Positions 57,697-64,000 of a stretch of 64,000 nucleotides of DNA are shown one piece after another. Every line of letters starts with the position of its first letter. Within the stretch, counting starts at the first letter, position 1. The position numbers and the translations under genes were made by a program. Under the pieces are notes generated by a model, which was given only the letters and a program-made list of their open reading frames with translations, was not told the origin of the DNA and did not search any database. Origin of the DNA: Candidatus Gastranaerophilales bacterium. Its GTDB lineage: Bacteria; Cyanobacteriota; Vampirovibrionia; Gastranaerophilales; Gastranaerophilaceae. Where the stretch lies: NCBI GenBank assembly GCA_944323255.1, contig CALURU010000001.1, positions 124,001-188,000 of the forward strand. The letters run 5' to 3'.

Positions 57697-57717
57697 TAAT
57701 CACTTCACAAGTGATTA
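57697..57717. promoter_or_regulatory. 21-base palindrome, possible operator
   Basis: TAATCACTT (57697-57705) and AAGTGATTA (57709-57717) form a 9-bp perfect inverted repeat with a 3-base centre, in the 346-base gap (57460-57805) between divergent genes. It has the shape of a dimeric regulator operator. A hairpin role is possible. The rest of the gap shows no gene. Confidence 0.45.
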
Positions 57718-57793
57718 CACAGCAATTATAGTAACACTTTAGGATTATTTTTAAATCGTATAAAATACACTTAATCCGATTTTTTGTTTTTGT

Positions 57794-57799
57794 TAAAAT
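57794..57799 (+). promoter_or_regulatory. -10-like element placed for a leaderless decarboxylase-like transcript
   Basis: TAAAAT ends 6 bases before the ATG at 57806, and no Shine-Dalgarno is present. A TAAAAT hexamer is also found in the other promoters listed here. Confidence 0.4.
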
Positions 57800-57805
57800 A
57801 TATTT

Positions 57806-58855
57806 ATGAGTTTAATTTCAATTTTAAAGAAAAAAAATAACATAACATTATTTACTACTCCCAGCCATAGCGGAAGTTTATGTATTTATCATAAGTTCTA
57901 TCAATGGTATCGTTCCGATATTTCGGAAATTGATGCGCTTGATCCTGAAAAAGCACTGGAAAAAGCTGAATGTAAAGCCGCAAAAATTTATAATACTAAA
58001 CTTACAAAATTCTTAACAAACGGTTCTACAAGCGGTATTCTTGCAGCAGTTCTTACTTGCTGCAATGCCGGCGACAAAATTCTTATATGGGATAAAGCTC
58101 ACCCCTGTCATAAAAACGGAGCAAAACTTGCCGGAGCCGAAATCGTTGAATATCAAATTCAATACAACGAAGTTTGGGGAATTTTTGAATGTATTAGTCC
58201 TTACGAAATTGAAACTCTTATAAAAAAACATACACCTAAGGCTATTATAATTACTTCTCCAAGCTATGAGGGAATTGTTTCTGACATAAAAGAAATAAGT
58301 AATATATGCAAAAAATACGGAACTTTTCTAATAGTAGACGAAGCTCATGGAGCTTTATATCCGTTTTCGGAACTATTACCACAAAGTGCAATTCCATATG
58401 CGGATTTTACTGTCCAGTCTCTTCATAAAACGGCTGGAGGGATTAATCCTACTGCTCTTATTCATTCAAACTGTGAACTTGATGTTACAAAAGCTTTAAA
58501 TATGATAAATACAACCTCGCCATCATATCCAATGCTTGCCACAATAGAAGCTAATATTAACTATCTAAAATCTAATAAAGGCAAAAATAAAATCGAAACC
58601 CTAATTCGCCAAATAGATTCCATAAAAAAAACACTGCATAATATAGAATTTTACGGAGATGATCCTACAAAATTACTGATAAAAAAAGACGGACTTACAG
58701 GTTTTGAGCTTTCTGAGATACTCTATAATAAATTCAACATAGAGGATGAAAGAACAAATGAAAAATCTACAATGCTTCTTACAGGGCTTGGCACAACAGA
58801 GGCAAAACTTTACAGACTAAAGAAAGCCTTAATAAAAATTGATAAATTAAAATAA
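57806..58855 (+). CDS. Short Orn/Lys/Arg decarboxylase-like PLP protein
   Basis: A 349-residue protein with the major-domain signature of basic amino-acid decarboxylases: TTPSHSGS, LTNGSTSGILAAVL, IIITSPSYEGIVSDI, LIVDEAHGALYPF and QSLHKTAGGINPTALIH, where K208 would hold PLP. Full-length enzymes have about 480-750 residues and an added C-terminal domain, absent here, so it may have a different substrate or role. It is transcribed divergently from the glycosidase gene. Confidence 0.85.
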   Translation: MSLISILKKKNNITLFTTPSHSGSLCIYHKFYQWYRSDISEIDALDPEKALEKAECKAAKIYNTKLTKFLTNGSTSGILAAVLTCCNAGDKILIWDKAHPCHKNGAKLAGAEIVEYQIQYNEVWGIFECISPYEIETLIKKHTPKAIIITSPSYEGIVSDIKEISNICKKYGTFLIVDEAHGALYPFSELLPQSAIPYADFTVQSLHKTAGGINPTALIHSNCELDVTKALNMINTTSPSYPMLATIEANINYLKSNKGKNKIETLIRQIDSIKKTLHNIEFYGDDPTKLLIKKDGLTGFELSEILYNKFNIEDERTNEKSTMLLTGLGTTEAKLYRLKKALIKIDKLK

Positions 58856-58882
58856 AATTTTTCTGCAAGACGCTTAATTCTT

Positions 58883-59431
58883 TTATTTTATCAAAGCCTG
58901 AATCTCCTTAAAATTAGGGTGCTTGGATGTTTTAAGCCATTCAAACAGGGCAATTTCCGTTGTTAAAACGTGAGCACCATTATCTTTCATTCTGTTCAAC
59001 CCGGCTTGATACTCACTTTCCGCACGGCTTCCGCAAGCATCACTTATAACGTTAACCTCAAAACCTGCTCTTATTAAAGCTTCTGCAGTCTGATTAACAC
59101 AAATATGGGTCTCTATACCAAAAATTACAATCTGTTTACAATTATTTTTCTTTATTGCATCTAATATTTGCAAATCCACCAGAGCCGAAAATGCCGTTTT
59201 TTCAAAATACAAAGTTTCTTTATCCAAACTGCTTCTTAAAGTTTCAACAGTATTTCCCAAACCTTTAGGATATTGCTCCGTGACAATTACAGGTATATTG
59301 AGAATACCGGCAGCTCTTGCAATTATAGCAGACTTTTTTTGAACCAGCTCTTTATTAAACACCGCATTCAACAATCTATCCTGAATATCTATTATTAAAA
59401 CTAAGCTGTCTTCAATATTAAGTTGTGCCAT
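58883..59431 (-). CDS. Isochorismatase-family cysteine hydrolase
   Basis: A 182-residue protein with the family triad: Asp in VLIIDIQDRLL (D15), Lys in EQYPKGLGNT and Cys in FGIETHICVNQTA. HICVNQTAEALIRAGFEVNVISDA is typical of nicotinamidase/isochorismatase-like hydrolases; the exact substrate is not readable. The frame is open further upstream, but the ATG at 59431 has AGGAGG 7 bases before it. Its start overlaps the upstream gene by 14 bases. Confidence 0.87.
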   Translation of the reverse strand: MAQLNIEDSLVLIIDIQDRLLNAVFNKELVQKKSAIIARAAGILNIPVIVTEQYPKGLGNTVETLRSSLDKETLYFEKTAFSALVDLQILDAIKKNNCKQIVIFGIETHICVNQTAEALIRAGFEVNVISDACGSRAESEYQAGLNRMKDNGAHVLTTEIALFEWLKTSKHPNFKEIQALIK

Positions 59432-60614
59432 TATTAACCTCCTTTTTAAATTCCTGTATAAACTGCTCCAACAAATCCTCGAGCAAACCGGACTCAAATT
59501 CCTCCGGAGTTAAAGATATTCTCTTAGCATCAATATTATTGGGAGATGAAGCATAAGTAATATCTATATTGATATTTGCAAACCCCGGAGTTGTTATCTT
59601 GAACATAGCAGAAGCATTGCGCCCCCTTAAACATAAACTATTGTAACCGTCGCCGTTTCCTTGTTCTATAATAATGCCAAAAAGCTTGTCTGTATACTTT
59701 TGCTTAACCTGATAAAAAACCGGCAAAACAACATTCTCCACTTTTTTTTGCAATTCCTGTCTAAAAAGTTTGAAATTGCTGCGTCCTGTATTTCTGTTAT
59801 ACTCTAACATTTTAGAATAAACTTTATCATAATTAATAGCCTCATGCAGCTTGTTTAATGCCTCATTAACCAACTGCTGCCGGCTTTTTGAAAAAGTCTT
59901 TGCGAAACCTGCATAAATACGTTCGGGCAACTGTGCACTAATTTTTGCCCAGATTTTTTTCGCATCATCAATGTCTGCATCATACAGCAGCAAAAAATAT
60001 TTGCTCGCCGCATAATTCATCAGAATATCATTTTTTCTTATATTACTTAATATAATAGTCTCTATCTGATTCGGATTTACTAAAAATTTTGTTCTGTCAT
60101 CCGGCGAAATTGCAACCAAAACAGAAGTACAAGATGAATTTCTGATCTTTTCCAACTCCTGATCCAATATAGCATTATAATCCAACAAAACTTCATTCGT
60201 CTCTTTTATAATATTCTTTTGCACCAAAATATCTCTATACTGTATATTTTTTTCTAATAATGAAGTAATGTTTAAACCAGAAATAAGTAACGCCTGCAAC
60301 TCCTCATCAGGAGTCAGCGGAGTAACAAAGGCAAAAGCACCACTCTTAAATGCCCTAACTTTAAAAGCCTCCTCTTCATTATATGCGAAAATAACAGATG
60401 GTATTCCGCTTACCAACTTCAACAATTCTAACGTCTGATGTTCTGTATTCTCACTATTGATTATTAAAACAGACTTTTTAATTAAATTCAACTTTGATGG
60501 CAATTCTTCAAAATTTAAAAGCAAAACTTCGTCGTTTTTTCTAAGCAAAAGCTTTGAAGCAATATACTCAAAAAAATCTGCATCCTCAGACACTAAGACA
60601 AGGCGGCTTTGCAT
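59418..60614 (-). CDS. Pseudo-receiver and degenerate GGDEF protein
   Basis: A 398-residue protein. The N-terminal ~110 residues resemble a response-regulator receiver (LVLVSEDADFFEYIASKLLL, SVIFAYNEEEAFKVRAFKSGAFAFVTP), but the phospho-acceptor Asp position reads IINSENTEH. The middle (about 145-265) resembles GGDEF (LLDYNAILDQELEKI, then ILMNYAASKYFLLLYDADIDDAKKIWAKI), with AASKY in place of GGDEF, so it cannot make c-di-GMP by the usual mechanism. The last ~130 residues are an unrecognised domain. It is followed by the hydrolase (14-base overlap) and preceded by an HDOD gene. Confidence 0.7.
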   Translation of the reverse strand: MQSRLVLVSEDADFFEYIASKLLLRKNDEVLLLNFEELPSKLNLIKKSVLIINSENTEHQTLELLKLVSGIPSVIFAYNEEEAFKVRAFKSGAFAFVTPLTPDEELQALLISGLNITSLLEKNIQYRDILVQKNIIKETNEVLLDYNAILDQELEKIRNSSCTSVLVAISPDDRTKFLVNPNQIETIILSNIRKNDILMNYAASKYFLLLYDADIDDAKKIWAKISAQLPERIYAGFAKTFSKSRQQLVNEALNKLHEAINYDKVYSKMLEYNRNTGRSNFKLFRQELQKKVENVVLPVFYQVKQKYTDKLFGIIIEQGNGDGYNSLCLRGRNASAMFKITTPGFANINIDITYASSPNNIDAKRISLTPEEFESGLLEDLLEQFIQEFKKEVNNGTT

Positions 60615-60623
60615 AGAATCACC

Positions 60624-61421
60624 TTATGCTAATTCTGAAATTAAAACTTCTGCCCTTTGTAATATCGCCTGTCTCATATCTTCAACATCCGCAAAATCAA
60701 TACCTAAAGTTTTAAGAAAATCTTTATCAATAGCATTAGGATTAAAGTTCTCTTGAACAACTGTATCTATAAGGCATACCAGACTGCATGGCACAGGAAT
60801 TGAAGACAGGGATGGGGCATGGTGGTATGAAATTATATTCGCAAGCAGAATCGGAAGCTGCCATCTTTTTGCAAGTAAAGACCCCGTTTTTACGTGATCA
60901 GAGTCAAAATATTTACGCTCAGCCTCCAAAATATCGGCACCATCATTAACAGCACTTATAACTTTTGCATACAATTTCTCGTTTGACATATGCAACACCA
61001 TTTTACCGACATCATGTACAAATCCGGCAATAAAAGCTTCATCAGAATCCATAATCTTGGTTAAATTAGCTAAATACTCACAACCTGCAGCTACACGCAT
61101 TGAATGCTTCCACAATTCTTTGTCGCCTTGATTTGACATCATAGGCTTCATCGCAACTGCTACAATTATGTTTTTTACCTTAACCATGCCTAGTAATGAC
61201 AAAGCTATATTTATTGAACTAATCTGTTGGGAAAAACCATAATATGCCGAATTTACAAGCGCCAAAATCTTAATTGTCAAAGACTGATCAAACATAACAA
61301 TGTCACCCAGCTCTTTCATACTTGCTGTCGGCTTTTTCATTATGTTCAAAGCCTTTACTATTACACTCGGCATCGCATGTATATCTTTTACGCTATTAAC
61401 TAATTCTATCGTTTTATCCAT
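60624..61421 (-). CDS. HDOD-domain signalling protein
   Basis: A 265-residue protein made of one HDOD domain: MPSVIVKALNIMKKPTAS, AYYGFSQQISSINIALSLLGM and a partial HD motif FVHDVGKMVLHM. HDOD proteins act in motility, biofilm and cell-cycle signalling and bind no cyclic dinucleotide by themselves. It starts 9 bases before the degenerate GGDEF gene's upstream side, i.e. both form one unit behind ftsX. ATG 61421 (AGGTGA 6 bases before) is preferred to GTG 61430. Confidence 0.85.
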   Translation of the reverse strand: MDKTIELVNSVKDIHAMPSVIVKALNIMKKPTASMKELGDIVMFDQSLTIKILALVNSAYYGFSQQISSINIALSLLGMVKVKNIIVAVAMKPMMSNQGDKELWKHSMRVAAGCEYLANLTKIMDSDEAFIAGFVHDVGKMVLHMSNEKLYAKVISAVNDGADILEAERKYFDSDHVKTGSLLAKRWQLPILLANIISYHHAPSLSSIPVPCSLVCLIDTVVQENFNPNAIDKDFLKTLGIDFADVEDMRQAILQRAEVLISELA

Positions 61422-61435
61422 TACTGTCACCTATA

Positions 61436-62344
61436 CTATACTTGTAAATGTTTTTTTATCGATAAGAAACTGCCTATTGCACCAAACGCAGTTCCAATCA
61501 ACAATAAAGTAATAATTACTATATTCTGCGCATACGCAGGTGTCGGAATTAAAAAGAATTTATGCACATTTATCAACAAACTCTGAATACCATTTAAAGG
61601 TATAACAGCAATAACTGATGACACAAAGCCGTAAAATGCACCTTGCATTATCAAAGGCGTCTTAATATACCAGTTACTTACACCCATTAATCGCATAATT
61701 TCTATTTCTTCCTTACGTGACTGAATTACCAGCTGAATTGTATTATTGATAATTGTTATTGTTAATGCAGCCGATATTATTATTACAAATACCATAGTTG
61801 TATTGACAACATTTGTCAATACCTGCATTTTTTTAGCAAGCTCCTTTGCATACCCTATGTCTTCAACACCTGCTATTGGTTTTATTTGATTAAAAACTTC
61901 ACCAATATTTTCAGGCTTATCAACTTTTACCCTCAAAGTGTCAGGCAGCGGATTTGTTATATCATGCAGCCCCAACTCTTGCTTTAAACTATTCCAAGAC
62001 TCTTCTTTTGTTTTTAACGTTACAGATTTAACATGTTTTATTTCATTGATTCTATCTTTCACTATTGAAGGTGAAGTATTCTGCTTCAGATAAACAGAAA
62101 TTTCCAGAACATTTCCTAACTCATTAGCAAACGTCGAAAGAGAAAGTGTAAATCTGAACAACACGCCGAACAATGTAAGAATTGCAGCCATAGTCGTTAT
62201 AATGACAAGATTAATTATACCGGTTCTTTTAATATCATTAACTGCTTCCATTACAATACGGTAAGCAATTCGCAGCTCACATAACCAATCTTTTGGAATA
62301 TGCTTTTTTACCTGTGATTTTAATTGCTGCCTGCTATTGTCCAT
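61436..62344 (-). CDS. ftsX: Cell division ABC transporter permease FtsX
   Basis: Inner-membrane partner of FtsE in divisome regulation of peptidoglycan hydrolysis. The 302-residue protein has four hydrophobic segments and the FtsX layout: cytoplasmic start, first TM (INLVIITTMAAILTLFGVLF), periplasmic loop with VFLKQNTSPSIVKDRINE-like features, and C-terminal FtsX domain with VIQSRKEEIEIMRLMGVSNWYI. It overlaps ftsE by 11 bases. Confidence 0.93.
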   Translation of the reverse strand: MDNSRQQLKSQVKKHIPKDWLCELRIAYRIVMEAVNDIKRTGIINLVIITTMAAILTLFGVLFRFTLSLSTFANELGNVLEISVYLKQNTSPSIVKDRINEIKHVKSVTLKTKEESWNSLKQELGLHDITNPLPDTLRVKVDKPENIGEVFNQIKPIAGVEDIGYAKELAKKMQVLTNVVNTTMVFVIIISAALTITIINNTIQLVIQSRKEEIEIMRLMGVSNWYIKTPLIMQGAFYGFVSSVIAVIPLNGIQSLLINVHKFFLIPTPAYAQNIVIITLLLIGTAFGAIGSFLSIKKHLQV

Positions 62345-63011
62345 ACGTACCTGCCTGAATATCTCTTATTATCTCGCCTTTTTCCAGTGTTAATACACGT
62401 TTTCTAAACCTGTCAACCAGAGTATAATCATGTGTTGAAACTATTACCGTAATTCCTCTCTGATTAATTTGTTCAAGAATTTGCATAACTTCTAAAGAGT
62501 TTTTCGGATCTAAATTACCGGTTGGCTCATCAGCTATTAACAAAGGTGGACCATTTACCAGAGCCCTTGCAATACTCACACGCTGCTGTTCACCGCCTGA
62601 CAATTCCGACGGCTTAGCCTTTGCTTTGTCTAAAAGACCTACAACCTTTAAAGCTCCGGTAACTCTTGTTCTTATATCAGAAGAACTAATTCCGAGAGTT
62701 CTTATTACATATGCTATATTGTCATATACCGATTGGTTTTGCAAAAGTTTGTAATCCTGAAAAACAATCCCCATACATCTTCTTAAATTTGGAACTTTTT
62801 CTGGCGGAAGATTTGCAATATTAATACCACCTATAAGAACAGTTCCTGTAGTAGGCGTTTCTTCCTTATAAAGCATTTTCATTAAAGTAGACTTACCTGC
62901 GCCCGAAGCTCCGGTAATAAATACAAACTCACCAGATAAAATATCCAGATTGATATTTTTTAGTGCATAATTATTTTTATATTTTTTTGTAACAGATCTT
63001 AATTGTATCAT
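62334..63011 (-). CDS. ftsE: Cell division ABC transporter ATPase FtsE
   Basis: ATPase that drives FtsX. The 225-residue protein has Walker A TGASGAGKST, Q-loop FQDYKLL, signature LSGGEQQRVSIARAL, Walker B LLIADEPTGNLDP and switch His STHDY. It overlaps ftsX by 11 bases and the transketolase-half gene by 4 bases (ATGA). Confidence 0.96.
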   Translation of the reverse strand: MIQLRSVTKKYKNNYALKNINLDILSGEFVFITGASGAGKSTLMKMLYKEETPTTGTVLIGGINIANLPPEKVPNLRRCMGIVFQDYKLLQNQSVYDNIAYVIRTLGISSSDIRTRVTGALKVVGLLDKAKAKPSELSGGEQQRVSIARALVNGPPLLIADEPTGNLDPKNSLEVMQILEQINQRGITVIVSTHDYTLVDRFRKRVLTLEKGEIIRDIQAGTYGQ

Positions 63012-63955
63012 CTTTTCAACTCTATAACTTTTTTTGCAATACTGACAGAATCCAAACCATAAAATTCTAAAAGCTTATCAGGAGTTCCACTCTGTCCGAA
63101 GCAATCATTAACCCCGATCCTTAAAACTCTATGAGGTGCAGTCTCAGACAAACACTCACATACTGCTGAACCTAAACCACCAATTATGGAATGATTTTCT
63201 ACAGTCACCGCTAATTTTGTCTTATTAACGCTTTTTAATATTGTCTCGCAATCCAAAGGTTTTATAACAGGAACATTTATAATTTCCACACTAAAACCAT
63301 TCTTTTCTATGATTTCAGCAGCTTTAACCGCTTCTGACAAAATGTCACCGGATGCGATCAAGCTTAAATCAGAGCCCTCTTTAAGTATAACAGCTTTTTT
63401 TATATCAAACTGATAAGAACTATCGAAAACATTTGGAACACTCATTCTTGAAAGGCGTATATATACAGGACCATTGTAACTTGCTGCAAACCTTACAGCC
63501 TGACGGGTTTGTTCACAATCTCCCGGAGATATCACTGTCATATTAGGAATTGTACGCATTAGAGATAAATCCTCCAATGCCTGATGGCTTGCTCCGTCTT
63601 CACCAACTGTTATTCCTCCATGCGCACCAATTATTTTTACATTGGACTTTTGATAACTTATGGAATTTCTTATTTGATCATAAGCCCGTCCCGTAGCAAA
63701 TACAGCAAATGTTGCAGCAAAAGGAATAAAACCTTCCAGTGAAAGTCCCAAAGCAGTAGTAATTAAATCTTGTTCTGCAATTCCCACGTCAAAAAAGCGT
63801 TCAGGATAAACTTTTGCAAACAAAGAAGTCTGAGTAGAACCTGACAAATCCGCATCAAGAGCAACAATTTTTGAATTCTTGCCTCCAAGCTCCAACAATT
63901 CTTCCCCAAATGCTTTTCTTATTGATTGTTTGAGATTATAATCTATTGCTAACAT
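63008..63955 (-). CDS. Transketolase C-terminal subunit (split transketolase)
   Basis: A 315-residue protein matching the pyrimidine-binding and C-terminal domains of transketolase/DXS: RFFDVGIAEQDLITTALGL with the catalytic Glu, and HGGITVGEDGASHQALEDL. The N-terminal thiamine-diphosphate-binding half is missing. In split transketolases the two halves are adjacent genes; the partner would be expected just upstream, past the window end. Another DXS-like role is possible but less likely. GAGGG precedes the ATG. Confidence 0.88.
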   Translation of the reverse strand: MLAIDYNLKQSIRKAFGEELLELGGKNSKIVALDADLSGSTQTSLFAKVYPERFFDVGIAEQDLITTALGLSLEGFIPFAATFAVFATGRAYDQIRNSISYQKSNVKIIGAHGGITVGEDGASHQALEDLSLMRTIPNMTVISPGDCEQTRQAVRFAASYNGPVYIRLSRMSVPNVFDSSYQFDIKKAVILKEGSDLSLIASGDILSEAVKAAEIIEKNGFSVEIINVPVIKPLDCETILKSVNKTKLAVTVENHSIIGGLGSAVCECLSETAPHRVLRIGVNDCFGQSGTPDKLLEFYGLDSVSIAKKVIELKR

Positions 63956-64000
63956 TTTACCCTCTTTCTAAATTATATCACAAACTATTAAAAGACGTAA

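Overview
The window is an AT-rich bacterial chromosome segment with dense gene packing, short or overlapping gene junctions and AAGGAG-type ribosome binding sites. Several traits point to a non-photosynthetic relative of Cyanobacteria (Melainabacteria/Vampirovibrionia, most likely a gut Gastranaerophilales). There is a DUF4330 protein typical of Cyanobacteria, many TPR proteins, a flagellin without photosynthesis genes, a didermic envelope toolkit (AsmA/TamB-like protein, heptose kinase, O-antigen ligase-like protein, dTDP-rhamnose operon, ArnT-like transferase) and the MEP isoprenoid pathway (ispD, dxr). The assignment is inference from gene content. I see no rRNA, CRISPR array, transposase or prophage; there is one tRNA (Lys, TTT).

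Layout. 1-5.2 kb: plus-strand operon of rfaE1-like kinase (5' end outside the window), DUF4330 protein, O-antigen ligase-like protein, ligA and a small membrane protein. 5.3-7.0 kb: rimP-nusA on the minus strand behind a leader with a terminator hairpin. 7.3-11.4 kb: lysS, thiL, ispD and a secreted repeat protein. 11.5-21.2 kb: a dnaJ-like gene facing away from a long plus-strand run: pseudo-histidine kinase, orphan ABC ATPase, 1088-residue AsmA-like protein, PilZ-like protein, TPR protein, uridine kinase-like protein. 21.2-23.8 kb: an overlapping methyltransferase/FAD-oxidoreductase pair resembling a split MnmC. 23.9-27.0 kb: secreted HExxH protein, C-terminal processing protease, bioF-like aminotransferase. 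27.0-31.8 kb: minus-strand operon rfbC-rfbB-rfbD-rfbA-dxr-ybaK, coupling nucleotide-sugar and isoprenoid synthesis.

31.8-40.5 kb: small Cys-rich secreted protein, tRNA-Lys, stand-alone TOPRIM nuclease, Gln/Met-rich protein, then dnaE and an ArnT-like glycosyltransferase enclosed by a perfect 97-bp inverted repeat. 40.5-52.7 kb: 633-residue coiled-coil protein, gpmI, SNF2-family helicase, TPR protein, an intact sensor kinase, a calpain-like cysteine protease candidate, rpiB, rsfS, TPR protein and a small membrane protein. 52.7-56.2 kb: a flagellin whose central domain is a GLUG-repeat adhesin-like insert. It is interrupted by a one-base frameshift and flanked on both sides by GC-rich palindromic repeats. 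56.2-64 kb: phosphodiester glycosidase, short Orn/Lys/Arg-decarboxylase-like protein, isochorismatase, pseudo-receiver/degenerate GGDEF protein, HDOD protein, ftsX, ftsE and the C-terminal half of a split transketolase.

The most unusual items are the GLUG-insert flagellin with its repeat surroundings, the calpain-like protease, the degenerate signalling proteins (12.6 kb and 59.4-60.6 kb), the 97-bp inverted repeat around dnaE, and the split MnmC-like pair.
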